Positions 1 to 8,534 of a stretch of DNA of 64,000 nucleotides are shown here, piece after piece. Position 1 is the stretch's first letter, and every line of letters starts with the position of its first letter. This DNA comes from Anaerolineae bacterium (GTDB taxonomy: Bacteria; Chloroflexota; Anaerolineae; Aggregatilineales; J027): NCBI GenBank assembly GCA_021463865.1, contig JAJTXY010000013.1, positions 43,296-107,295 on the forward strand. Direction: 5' to 3'. A program made the position numbers and the translations under genes. The notes below the pieces were generated by a model that was given only the letters and a program-made list of their open reading frames with translations, was not told the DNA's origin and did no database searches.

Positions 1-165
1 TGGGCCGAATGTCCCAGTTTACCCGGCTGTTATAGTCAGGGCGAAACGATAGACGAAATCATTGCCAATATGAAAGATGCCATTCAGTTGTGGATAGACG
101 ACGCCATTGAGCATGGCGAACCTGTCCCAGAGGATACTTTTGATATTGTGGTAATGACGGTATGA
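1..165 (+). CDS. hicB: HicB-family antitoxin, C-terminal part (cut by window edge)
   Basis: The open frame runs from base 1 to a TGA at 163-165. It encodes 54 residues starting WAECPSLPGCYSQG, followed by DEIIANMKDAIQLWIDD, the typical partly degraded RNase-H-like core of HicB antitoxins ('LPGCxSqGdT..EAlxNikEAI'). The stop overlaps the hicA start by four bases (ATGA), as expected for a co-translated toxin-antitoxin pair. Known HicB proteins bind and neutralise HicA and usually repress their own promoter. The N-terminus lies outside the window, so any extra DNA-binding domain cannot be judged. Confidence 0.85.
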   Translation, partial: WAECPSLPGCYSQGETIDEIIANMKDAIQLWIDDAIEHGEPVPEDTFDIVVMTV

Positions 166-389
166 GCAAGCTACCTGTCGTATCCGCACGTGAATGCGTA
201 AAAGCCCTCGAACAAATTGGATTTGAGGTGTCGCGCCAAACAGGTAGTCATATCAATATGCGCCGTGATGATCCTTATTGCAAAGTAGTTGTCCCCAATC
301 ATAGTGAAATCAAAAAGGGGACACTCCGCAGCATTATCCGCGATGCAGGGCTGACGGTTGATAAGTTTATTGAACTCGTGCGAGGTTAG
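162..389 (+). CDS. hicA: HicA-family mRNA interferase toxin
   Basis: The protein has 75 residues, the usual HicA size. The double-stranded-RNA-binding-like fold is recognisable from 'ARECVKALEQIGFEVSRQ', the catalytic histidine at about residue 30 in GSHINMRR, and 'VVVPNHSEIKKGTLRSIIRDAGL'. HicA toxins cleave mRNA on the ribosome or free in the cytoplasm. The start ATG overlaps the hicB stop. The 3' end overlaps by 23 bases with the end of the convergent membrane-protein gene on the minus strand, so the two transcripts are complementary at their 3' ends. Confidence 0.9.
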   Translation: MSKLPVVSARECVKALEQIGFEVSRQTGSHINMRRDDPYCKVVVPNHSEIKKGTLRSIIRDAGLTVDKFIELVRG

Positions 390-3300
390 TGCCTAATTCT
401 CGGCTCCGCTGCACCAACGCCAGCAACAGCACAAAAATGAAACTCAGATTGATGGCAAAATAGGCCGAATCAATCATGCCGTGTGCAAGGAAATCCGCCA
501 TACTGCCCATCGCGCCTAACACAATCGCCAGCAACACCGGATTGGAATGCCGCACTTGACGATACGCCGCCAGTGCCGTCCGCCAAAATGCGACTTGCAG
601 CCACACGCCAATCAAAACCCCGAAAATGCCCAGACGCACCCAATAATCCAACACCACATTATGCGGATGGGAAAGGTCGGGGTCAGCCCATGCTTCGGAC
701 AAAATATAGCGCCCCCGATAAGCATACAAAAATTGATCGAGGCCTACCCCCGTAATCGGATGGTCTTTAATCAATTCAAGTGTACTGCGCCATAAGTTGA
801 CCCGAAATAAGGTGGTGCTGTTGCTAAAATCGAAAACGTTGCGGAGTCGAGGAATCAACCGAGATAAGGGAATCAACGCGACCAAACCAGCCACCGCCAA
901 TCCACCTAATGGCAGCCATGCCCGTCGCCCCTGCCAGCCCAACAGGATGATGGCGAACGCTGCGGGTAGACCAATCGCAATCGCGCCGATACTCTGGGTT
1001 AGCAGCACCGCCAGCAGCATAATCACACCGCCGACACCCGCATAGATCCGTCGCCATGCCCCAACTGGCAAAATGACATAGGCGAAGGCAAACGGCAGAC
1101 AGCGTCCCAATTGCAGAGCGACACTGTTCGGTGAGCCATAAATTCCCACTAACCGCTTTGACCCCTCCGGCGTCAACACCACATAGGTTTCGGTGACGTA
1201 ATTGTAAAGCCCAACTAAGGCCACCACTGTACCTATCAGAATCATCGCTTCTGCCAAAAGCGACAGGTCTTTTTCTTGAAGACGAGCCACCCGCAACAGC
1301 AGGTAGAATACTAATGGGTCAAAAATCATCGTCCGCAGTTCACGCAGGGCTTCAGGTCGCAAATCGGCCCAAGAGAGGGAAGTAAACGCCAGCCCCAAGA
1401 ATATTATTAACGCGATGTCGAGCGAACTTAGCCGATTCCACACGTTGAGGAGGGCAATATGTGGGGAGATCTTTGACGGGGTGGATACACGGCGCACCTT
1501 AGCCCATTCATATAACCCACGTCCGATAATGGCGGCGGCACTAATCGCCAACATGACCTCAACCACCGCAATCAACTGCACATAGGCATCTAGGGTAGCG
1601 GTGAAATAGGCCGACCAAAACAGCACTGCCAACAGGCCCATCAGCGGGCGGTTGAATACGATCACTGCAAAGACCGCCAATGCCGCCAAAGTGCCCCACA
1701 CAATTGGCGAATAATAGGCCACACTCATGGAGGTAAGGCTGACGATCAAGGCTGGAGTATCGCGCCGCAAAAAGGTTGTGACCATATCGCCCCACGAGAG
1801 GACAACGCCAACCACAAAAATGAGTGACACGATGAGGGTGAGTGCAACATCGGCGATATTTTGCAGGGCCTCCCGTGAAGGCATCTTGACTTGGCGGAAC
1901 GGCAAACGATAGCCCACCCCCACCATGCCAACAACGGATAATAGGCCAAAGATCGCGGCGATAATCTGCACACGCTTATATGGCAGGGTATCCGGTGCGC
2001 TGGCAACCGCGAAGCCCGCAATGGCCCAACGATCATCACCCTGCCACGGACGATGCACTATTTCGGCGACATGCAGCCCGTCATCAAGCCCACTGGCAAT
2101 CGAGATTAAATCAGTGGTCGGCTTTCGGCTAGGGGAGGTCAAAATGAGGAAGGATTCACCCTGTTTATTGGTGGGTAATTTATTGGCTTTCTGCCCGTCA
2201 ATTGTAATCGCCAGATACGCCACATAATCATCGCGCCGCACCAGCATAGCGAAGTCCGTGCCACGAAAGGTTACTCGAATCGAATTTTGGATGTCATACA
2301 CATTCGGGTCATTCGGATCAACGGTTCCCGCATCCGCCCCCAAATCGCTAAACTGCCAATCGCCCTCATAGGTAGTGAAGGGGTTGATGGCGGGATATAG
2401 GCCGGACAGCAAGGCATCGTTTTTAAATGACAATCCGGCGGCCTGCCATTCCGCCAATCGAGGTGCAATCGCAAAACCTTGAATCGGGTCATCCGCAGGG
2501 ACATCCGGTTGCCAATGTTGGACAATCAGCCCGCCAACCCATGCCCATTCGCGTTCGGCGCGACGAAAAGCCGCTTGGGTATAGGCGATTTGATCTGCTG
2601 CCGACACCTGCCCCCAAATCGAAGGGGGGCCATTCCAATCGGCAGGCAGTGAATTCCAACCAAAATTACTGCCCCACAGCGCTTTTGACCCGTCGTCATG
2701 AGCAACCATTTCTTCACGTAGCAAAATCAACCGCGAAAAATTCAGCGTGGCCTCATCGGTGGTGCGGTCATCTGGGGAGGCGTTGTAACCATAGGGTTTG
2801 CCCGCCGCCGCATCAAAAAAATCTTTGCCACCGAGGTCATACATCGCCCGTAGATATAACACGTCGCTCAAATTTTCCGGGCCATCTTCGACATTGGGCG
2901 CAAGGGCAGCAGCGATAACCGTCGCCTGACCATCCGCCTCATGAATGGCAAGATAGGCAGCTTTTAACATCGCTACATAGAGCGCCGGACGGGGATCGAG
3001 GCTGCCCCAATGCTCACGAATATTTGGCTCGTCCCAGACTTGATAGTAATCCACCTTGTCGCTGTACCGTTCGGCAGCGGCCCGCGCAAAATTGGCAAAG
3101 GCGTCTACACTGACGGGTGGAGCAAAGGCATGATCGGGGGCTTCGCGGTGACGTGCCCAACGCGGTGTGCCATCCAGCACCAACACTAATTTTAGGTCGG
3201 GATATTGGGCAACAGCCTCCACTATCGCGTCATAGGCTAACCAATCGAATGTGCCTTGTTCCAGTTCGACCTGTTCCCAATAGACGGTCTGGCGCAGCCA

Positions 3301-3552
3301 TGTAAATCCAAGCCCGTCAATCGTCTGCAATTGGGTGTTTAATTCGTCGGGGGCATACTGCGTCAATTCGACATTGACCCCACCAATGGATTGACGATAG
3401 GGCATCGCTTGAATTTCGGTAGCAAGCTCCCAACCACGTATCGCTTTGGCCTCAGCGGAACGGCGATCCAAAATCGCGCCGATACTGACCAGTAGCACTA
3501 AACAGCAAGTCAGAAAAATAACCCAGCGGCGCAGCACAGGTGAGTTCATCAT
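367..3552 (-). CDS. Glycoside-hydrolase-like domain fused to O-antigen ligase/polymerase membrane domain
   Basis: The protein has 1061 residues. An N-terminal membrane segment (about 10-27) is followed by a TIM-barrel glycoside-hydrolase-like domain (about 55-380) with the acid/base motif VWDEPN (Glu 175). A beta-rich domain follows (about 390-510), then many membrane helices. The C-terminal part carries an O-antigen ligase/polymerase (Wzy_C) domain, recognisable near residue 975 by 'DPDLSHPHNVVLDYWVRLG'. The expected GH nucleophile motif (usually T-E-F/Y-G-W) reads SNFGW at 295-299, so Asn replaces Glu. It probably acts in the cell envelope on polysaccharide assembly or ligation. The start ATG directly abuts the stop of the upstream lipoprotein gene (TAAATG), which indicates translational coupling. 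Catalysis by the first domain is doubtful. Confidence 0.75.
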   Translation of the reverse strand: MMNSPVLRRWVIFLTCCLVLLVSIGAILDRRSAEAKAIRGWELATEIQAMPYRQSIGGVNVELTQYAPDELNTQLQTIDGLGFTWLRQTVYWEQVELEQGTFDWLAYDAIVEAVAQYPDLKLVLVLDGTPRWARHREAPDHAFAPPVSVDAFANFARAAAERYSDKVDYYQVWDEPNIREHWGSLDPRPALYVAMLKAAYLAIHEADGQATVIAAALAPNVEDGPENLSDVLYLRAMYDLGGKDFFDAAAGKPYGYNASPDDRTTDEATLNFSRLILLREEMVAHDDGSKALWGSNFGWNSLPADWNGPPSIWGQVSAADQIAYTQAAFRRAEREWAWVGGLIVQHWQPDVPADDPIQGFAIAPRLAEWQAAGLSFKNDALLSGLYPAINPFTTYEGDWQFSDLGADAGTVDPNDPNVYDIQNSIRVTFRGTDFAMLVRRDDYVAYLAITIDGQKANKLPTNKQGESFLILTSPSRKPTTDLISIASGLDDGLHVAEIVHRPWQGDDRWAIAGFAVASAPDTLPYKRVQIIAAIFGLLSVVGMVGVGYRLPFRQVKMPSREALQNIADVALTLIVSLIFVVGVVLSWGDMVTTFLRRDTPALIVSLTSMSVAYYSPIVWGTLAALAVFAVIVFNRPLMGLLAVLFWSAYFTATLDAYVQLIAVVEVMLAISAAAIIGRGLYEWAKVRRVSTPSKISPHIALLNVWNRLSSLDIALIIFLGLAFTSLSWADLRPEALRELRTMIFDPLVFYLLLRVARLQEKDLSLLAEAMILIGTVVALVGLYNYVTETYVVLTPEGSKRLVGIYGSPNSVALQLGRCLPFAFAYVILPVGAWRRIYAGVGGVIMLLAVLLTQSIGAIAIGLPAAFAIILLGWQGRRAWLPLGGLAVAGLVALIPLSRLIPRLRNVFDFSNSTTLFRVNLWRSTLELIKDHPITGVGLDQFLYAYRGRYILSEAWADPDLSHPHNVVLDYWVRLGIFGVLIGVWLQVAFWRTALAAYRQVRHSNPVLLAIVLGAMGSMADFLAHGMIDSAYFAINLSFIFVLLLALVQRSRELGTNLARVQ

Positions 3553-5196
3553 TTAGTTTGTCCAGCGGGGTGTGGAGGTCTGACCATCATTGGTAATTTG
3601 GCGGGGGAGGCCAGAATCCGCCTCAACAACCCAAAGATTATTTTGATACAACACGGCAATTTGCCGACCTGATGGACTCCATGTAAACGGAGTGGCATTT
3701 TGTTGGGTTACTGGGCGAATCCCCTGCAAGCCTTGAGGCGGAAAAACTCGGTTTGGATTGCTGCCGTCCCGATCGGCAATCATCAAATCGTATTCGGTGC
3801 CATAGCTGTTGAGGGGTTCACGGGCTTGCAAAAAAGCAATGCTGAATTGGGCCTGACCATCCGGCCCAACCGAGACAGGGGAATAAACCGGACTAGCCCA
3901 AATGCCCGTCTTGGAAATGAGGCTGTTAAGCGCCAATGATCCGTCGGCTTTAAAAACACCTACATCAAAAATAATACTGTCAGTAGGGGCTTCGTTGCTA
4001 TGCGACGGGCCATGCACCGTCGTTACCACCCATTGCCCATCTTGCGACCATGAGAGGGTAGGTTGCCAAACCCATTCATTCACAATTGCAGTGTTGTAAT
4101 AAGCGAAGTTGAGCGCAAACGGCCCAAAATCGCCATTCCCATCACCTGTACCCAGATTTACCAACCCAACTCCATTCGATTTGGCATAGGCAACTTTTGT
4201 GCCGTCCGGTGACCATGCAAAGCGCGTCCCCCAAAACGCAAATTCCCCCGTGACATTATCGGTTATGACCTCATCTATATCTAAGGTATCCCCATCACGC
4301 GGATTGAGCCGGACGACCCATAGATCGTTATAGGCAACCCAGCCTTGAAAACCACCTCCAGCATTGGCGCTCGAATAATAGAGGTTATACGGCTGACCGG
4401 GTATCCATCCCCCCGACAAAATGTTGTTATAGCCCAATGGAATCGGGACAGGACTGTTGGTATCCAAAATCACCCACAATTCGTTAGAAAAGGCCGCATC
4501 GTTTGGGTCATCGGTTTTGCGCGTATACAACAGTTGGCGTCCATCCGCCGATAAATCAAAGACCCTTCCATCAAGGTTGTTATCAGTGGTCAAGGGCATT
4601 GGGTTGCCACTGTTGCCACGTATCATCCATGCCTGCCCGCTCGAAATATAAGCCAGTGTCCCATCAATCACCACAGGTTCAAGGGTATCGGTCTGACCGA
4701 CAGCGACAATTTGATTTTTGGGTTCTTTAATCACGATGCGAGATTTTTCACGGCGGGTACGTTCGGCCCCATCAGCGATGATAATGGTATAGCAGATTTG
4801 AACTTCCCCGTTTTCGCCGCGTTCCAAAATCCGCGTTTCGCCGGGTTCAAGGTTGGTACTGGGTTGCTCAACTTCCTCGAAGTCCAGTGGCTCGGTTTTA
4901 CTACAATCTTCGGTTTCTGTCACGCGCACCACTGTCACCGTCATGCCATCGGTGACTTGGGTGAATTTGGAGGGTGTAACTTCATCCAGTGGGTTGAGAG
5001 TGATATTGGCCTGTCGCAAAAACTGCTCAACCGACAGAGGTCGATCAAACACAAAGGCCCGCTGTGTGCCATCGGCGATCAGGGCCACCCGAATTTCGCG
5101 CTCCCCCGAATTTTCCGGCTGACAGGCCGCAAGCAGTACCAGCACCACCAATAACATCAGTCCAACTTGCCGCTTCAATGTCATTTCCAAATCCAT
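3553..5196 (-). CDS. Lipoprotein with DUF348/G5 domains and TolB-like beta-propeller repeats
   Basis: The protein has 547 residues. A signal peptide ends in the lipobox LLAAC (Cys near residue 25). Next come a DUF348-like ubiquitin-fold region ('VALIADGTQRAFVFDRPLSVEQFLRQANI') and a G5-like stretch with 'ERGENGEVQICYTIIIADGAERTR', both seen in secreted cell-wall-associated proteins. The rest holds propeller repeats such as 'LSADGRQLLYTRK' and 'FTWSPSGRQIAVLYQ', typical of TolB/WD40-like blades. It is expected to be lipid-anchored outside the cytoplasmic membrane. It is first in an operon with the GH/O-antigen ligase gene, which starts right after its stop. An internal Met at residue 5 is an alternative start. 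The substrate is unknown. Confidence 0.7.
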   Translation of the reverse strand: MDLEMTLKRQVGLMLLVVLVLLAACQPENSGEREIRVALIADGTQRAFVFDRPLSVEQFLRQANITLNPLDEVTPSKFTQVTDGMTVTVVRVTETEDCSKTEPLDFEEVEQPSTNLEPGETRILERGENGEVQICYTIIIADGAERTRREKSRIVIKEPKNQIVAVGQTDTLEPVVIDGTLAYISSGQAWMIRGNSGNPMPLTTDNNLDGRVFDLSADGRQLLYTRKTDDPNDAAFSNELWVILDTNSPVPIPLGYNNILSGGWIPGQPYNLYYSSANAGGGFQGWVAYNDLWVVRLNPRDGDTLDIDEVITDNVTGEFAFWGTRFAWSPDGTKVAYAKSNGVGLVNLGTGDGNGDFGPFALNFAYYNTAIVNEWVWQPTLSWSQDGQWVVTTVHGPSHSNEAPTDSIIFDVGVFKADGSLALNSLISKTGIWASPVYSPVSVGPDGQAQFSIAFLQAREPLNSYGTEYDLMIADRDGSNPNRVFPPQGLQGIRPVTQQNATPFTWSPSGRQIAVLYQNNLWVVEADSGLPRQITNDGQTSTPRWTN

Positions 5197-5224
5197 TCCA
5201 CGTTATAATCAGCCAACGTTCAAA

Positions 5225-5253
5225 ATCCTAGCACGCCCCTCCACTTGTAGCAA
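5225..5253 (-). promoter_or_regulatory. Candidate sigma70-type promoter for the lipoprotein/O-antigen-ligase operon
   Basis: On the minus strand TTGCTA (5253-5248) and TAGGAT (5230-5225) are separated by 17 bases and lie just upstream of the start at 5196. Both boxes are near consensus, but this is a pattern match only. Confidence 0.45.
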
Positions 5254-5271
5254 GGAAACATAGGGAAGCAG

Positions 5272-6336
5272 ATGACAAATAATCGTTGGATGCTCTACGG
5301 TGCGTATGGCTATACGGGTGAATTGGTCGCGGAGGAGGCGCTAAAACGCGGACACAAACCGATCTTGGCAGGGCGCTCGGCGGAAAAACTCATCCCACTG
5401 GCCGAACGGCTTGGCCTCGAATATCGTGTGTTCAGCTTACACGATAGCACCGCTTTGAAAAATGCCCTCGCTGACGTTGATCTTCTGTTCCATGCCGCTG
5501 GCCCATTCATCTATACCGCTTCTCCGATGTTGGATGCCTGTGTCGAGACGGGGACAAATTATGTAGATATTACTGGCGAAATCTTGGTATTCCGCAAAAC
5601 ATTCAAGCGCGACGAAGCGGCCCGTCAAAAAAACATTGCCCTGATTTCGGGGGTCGGGTTCGACATCATTCCAACCGACTGTCTTTCGAGTTATGTCGCC
5701 AGCCAAGTCCTCGAAGCCGTCGAACTAGAAATCGCCTTCCAAGCCATTTCCCAAACCAGTGCCGGAACAGCTAAATCCGCTTTAGCAGGTCTTGGCAAGG
5801 GGGGGACGGTGCGCCGCGATGGTCAACTCATCCCCTATCCACTCGGCAAGGGGGCTAAACAAATCCGCTTTTCGCATGGCAAAGAGCTTTGGGCCATGCC
5901 GATTCCTTGGGGCGATTTAGAAACGGCCTACCGTGCCACTGGGATTCCCAATATCACCACCTATATGAGCTACCGCCCGCGCATGATTCGCACGGTCAAA
6001 ACATTTAGCCCCTTGTTCCCCTATCTGCTGGCAGTCAAACCTGTGCGCCGCCTGATTCAATGGTGGGTGGAAAAACGCATCACCGGGCCAGATGAGCACC
6101 TGCGTCAAAGTGGAAAATCATATATCTGGGCGAAGGCTACCGATAAAAATGGCAATTCCAAAGAGGCGTGGTTGGAAACGATGGAAGCCTATCAATTGAC
6201 GGCAGTGGGTGGGGTACGCTGTGTGGAGAAAATTTTTGAGCAGCATCCGGTGGGAGCGCTCACGCCTTCACAAGCGTTTGGAGCAGATTTTGTTTTAGAA
6301 ATCGAAGGCACACGTCGCTTGGATAAATTAGACTGA
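5272..6336 (+). CDS. Saccharopine dehydrogenase-like NAD(P)-binding protein (trans-acting enoyl reductase type)
   Basis: The protein has 354 residues. The N-terminus carries a Rossmann nucleotide-binding motif (GAYGYTG, about residues 10-16), then 'ILAGRSAEKLIPLAERLG' and 'FHAAGPFIYTASPMLDACVETGTNYVDITGE', the hallmark of the saccharopine dehydrogenase/trans-acting enoyl reductase superfamily. Members reduce or oxidise varied substrates, and true lysine-pathway activity cannot be deduced. A purine-rich stretch (AGGGAAGCAG) precedes the ATG. The next gene, sucC, is 118 bases downstream with its own promoter, so this gene is probably transcribed alone. The substrate is unknown. Confidence 0.8.
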   Translation: MTNNRWMLYGAYGYTGELVAEEALKRGHKPILAGRSAEKLIPLAERLGLEYRVFSLHDSTALKNALADVDLLFHAAGPFIYTASPMLDACVETGTNYVDITGEILVFRKTFKRDEAARQKNIALISGVGFDIIPTDCLSSYVASQVLEAVELEIAFQAISQTSAGTAKSALAGLGKGGTVRRDGQLIPYPLGKGAKQIRFSHGKELWAMPIPWGDLETAYRATGIPNITTYMSYRPRMIRTVKTFSPLFPYLLAVKPVRRLIQWWVEKRITGPDEHLRQSGKSYIWAKATDKNGNSKEAWLETMEAYQLTAVGGVRCVEKIFEQHPVGALTPSQAFGADFVLEIEGTRRLDKLD

Positions 6337-6339
6337 CAA

Positions 6340-6369
6340 TTGGAAGCCGCCCTATCACGGTGGTATACT
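6340..6369 (+). promoter_or_regulatory. Candidate promoter for sucCD
   Basis: TTGGAA at 6340-6345 and TATACT at 6364-6369 are separated by 18 bases, immediately after the preceding gene's stop and about 85 bases before the sucC start. Confidence 0.5.
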
Positions 6370-6454
6370 CTTCAAGGTTTGGTGCGTGTCATCCCCTACA
6401 TCAAATCGAAACGAATTTTGAATACCCTACTATTTGGATGGAGGACGAAGATCA

Positions 6455-7624
6455 GTGAATCTTCACGAATATCAGGCAAAACTACGCTTTGCCGAATTTG
6501 GGATTCCCGTCCCACGTGGTAAAGTGGCCTTTAACGCAAATGAAGCCTATGAAATCGCCAAAGAATTAGGCGGTGTCACCGTCGTGAAAGCCCAAGTGCA
6601 TAGCGGTGGACGCGGCAAGGCAGGCGGGGTCAAAGTTGCTAAGAACCCCGATGAAGCCCGCGAACATGCCAGCAAAATCCTCGGCATGGACATCAAAGGC
6701 CACACCGTCAACAAAGTGTTAATTGATCCCGGTGCGAACATCAAAGGTGAAATTTATCTCGCCGTAACCAATGACCGTGCCGCCCGCAAGCCGCTCATTA
6801 TGGCAAGCTCCGAAGGCGGGATGGATATTGAAGAAGTCAACCGCACCGCACCCGAAAAAATTAAACGCATCCACATTAACCCCCTCATCGGCCTCCGCAG
6901 CTATCAAATTACCGAACTGGCCTCCGGGATCAATCTGCCACACGATTTGTGGAAGCAGTTCGAGAAAATTGCGCTGGGTCTATATGAATGTTATGCCGCC
7001 AGCGATGCGACCCTATGCGAAATCAACCCCCTCGCCGTTGTAGAAGAATATGGGCAGACCATTTTGAAGGCACTCGACGGCAAAATGACGATTGATGGCA
7101 ATGGGTTGGGTCGTCATCCTGAATTAGAGGCCCTGCGCGACACCTCCGAAGAACCCCAAGAGGAAATCACCGCCCGCGAATCTGACCTGAGCTACGTAAA
7201 ATTAGACGGGCAAATCGGCTGTATGGTCAATGGGGCAGGGCTGGCAATGGCAACGATGGACATGACCGCCCACTTTGGCGAACAATATGGCATCGGCCCA
7301 GCCAATTTCTTGGATGTCGGCGGCGGCGCTGACCCTGAACAGGTGGCGGCAGCTTTACGCATTATCCTGTCCGACAAAAACGTTAAAACGATTCTGATTA
7401 ACATTTTCGGTGGCATCACACGCTGCGACGATGTGGCACGCGGCATCATCACGGCCATGAACGAAGTTCCCACCCAACTGCCGATTATCGTCCGGCTCAT
7501 CGGCACGAATCAAGAAGAAGGCTTGGCGATTATCAACAGCGCCAATTTGACCAATATGACCGGGGCCAAGACCCTGTATGAAGCCGCGCAAAAGGCTGTC
7601 GAAGCCGTCCGAGGAGCGAAGTAA
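6455..7624 (+). CDS. sucC: Succinyl-CoA ligase (ADP/GDP-forming), beta subunit
   Basis: SucC forms the nucleotide-binding half of succinate-CoA ligase in the TCA cycle, coupling succinyl-CoA cleavage to NTP synthesis. The family start 'NLHEYQAK' follows a GTG at 6455, which has a strong ribosome-binding site (GGAGGA, 6440-6445) nine bases upstream. A TTG at 6434 in the same frame is therefore rejected as start. From the GTG the protein has 389 residues, the normal length. ATP-grasp features include '[18 protein letters not shown]' near residue 45 and 'LCEINPLAV' near 195. The C-terminal CoA-ligase domain has '[15 protein letters not shown]'. sucD starts three bases after its stop. Confidence 0.97.
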   Translation: MNLHEYQAKLRFAEFGIPVPRGKVAFNANEAYEIAKELGGVTVVKAQVHSGGRGKAGGVKVAKNPDEAREHASKILGMDIKGHTVNKVLIDPGANIKGEIYLAVTNDRAARKPLIMASSEGGMDIEEVNRTAPEKIKRIHINPLIGLRSYQITELASGINLPHDLWKQFEKIALGLYECYAASDATLCEINPLAVVEEYGQTILKALDGKMTIDGNGLGRHPELEALRDTSEEPQEEITARESDLSYVKLDGQIGCMVNGAGLAMATMDMTAHFGEQYGIGPANFLDVGGGADPEQVAAALRIILSDKNVKTILINIFGGITRCDDVARGIITAMNEVPTQLPIIVRLIGTNQEEGLAIINSANLTNMTGAKTLYEAAQKAVEAVRGAK

Positions 7625-7626
7625 AG

Positions 7627-8487
7627 ATGGCGATTCTGGTTGATAAAAACACAAAACTGGTTGTGCAGGGCATCACAGGCAAACAAGGCCGATTCCATGC
7701 CCAACAGATGATTGAATATGGCACGAACGTGGTCGGCGGTGTACGCGCAGGCAAGGGTGGTGAATGGGTACTAGGTAAACCCGTCTTCGACACCGTGAAG
7801 GCCGCCCGTGAAGCAACAGGCGCAAATTGCAGTATTATCTATGTACCCGCCGAGGGTGCTGCCGATGCGATTTTGGAAGCCCTTGACGCGGAAATTGAAT
7901 TAATTGTCTGCATCACTGAGGGCATTCCGATTCAAGATATGATGAAAGTCCGCGCCATCTTGGACACCAGCAATTCTCGCTTAATCGGCGCGAACTGCCC
8001 CGGTTTGCTCACCCCCGGCCAAGCCAAAGTCGGCATTATGCCCGGTTATATCGCCACCCCCGGCCCGATTGGGGTCGTTTCCAAGAGTGGTACGCTCACC
8101 TATGAAGCGGTCTATGCCCTGACCCAGCGCGGCATTGGTCAAACCACCTGCGTTGGCATTGGTGGCGACCCCATCAACGGCACCAGCTTCTTGGATGTCT
8201 TGCAGATGTTTGAAGAAGACCCCAATACCGAAAAGGTCGTGTTGATTGGCGAAATCGGCGGGACGGATGAACAAAAGGCCGCTGATTTTATTGACAAACA
8301 CATGACTAAACCCGTTGTGGCATTCATCGCGGGTCAGCGTGCCCCCGCTGGTAAGACGATGGGCCATGCCGGGGCATTGGTCGAAGGTAATGTGGGGACA
8401 GCCGCCGAGAAGATTGAAAAATTGAAATCGGTGGGTGTTAAGGTCGCATCCTATCCCGAACAAATTCCCGATCTGATTATGCAATAG
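7627..8487 (+). CDS. sucD: Succinyl-CoA ligase, alpha subunit
   Basis: SucD binds CoA and carries the phosphohistidine intermediate of succinyl-CoA ligase. The protein has 286 residues, the usual length. It shows the CoA-binding start '[18 protein letters not shown]', the '[11 protein letters not shown]' segment near 121 and the active-site region [12 protein letters not shown] with the phosphorylated His at about 247. It lies three bases after sucC and is certainly co-expressed with it. Confidence 0.97.
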   Translation: MAILVDKNTKLVVQGITGKQGRFHAQQMIEYGTNVVGGVRAGKGGEWVLGKPVFDTVKAAREATGANCSIIYVPAEGAADAILEALDAEIELIVCITEGIPIQDMMKVRAILDTSNSRLIGANCPGLLTPGQAKVGIMPGYIATPGPIGVVSKSGTLTYEAVYALTQRGIGQTTCVGIGGDPINGTSFLDVLQMFEEDPNTEKVVLIGEIGGTDEQKAADFIDKHMTKPVVAFIAGQRAPAGKTMGHAGALVEGNVGTAAEKIEKLKSVGVKVASYPEQIPDLIMQ

Positions 8488-8488
8488 T

Positions 8489-8525
8489 AGCAGTGGGGTG
8501 GGGATGCCAATTCCCTGCCCCTGCT
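8489..8525 (+). terminator. G/C-rich stem-loop after sucD
   Basis: AGCAG at 8489-8493 pairs with CTGCT at 8521-8525, enclosing GGGG/CCCC runs with a few wobbles and bulges. A short T-rich run (CCTTTTATG) follows. It may be the sucCD terminator or a processing hairpin, since the next gene starts only ten bases further on. Confidence 0.4.
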
Positions 8526-8534
8526 TAACCTTTT

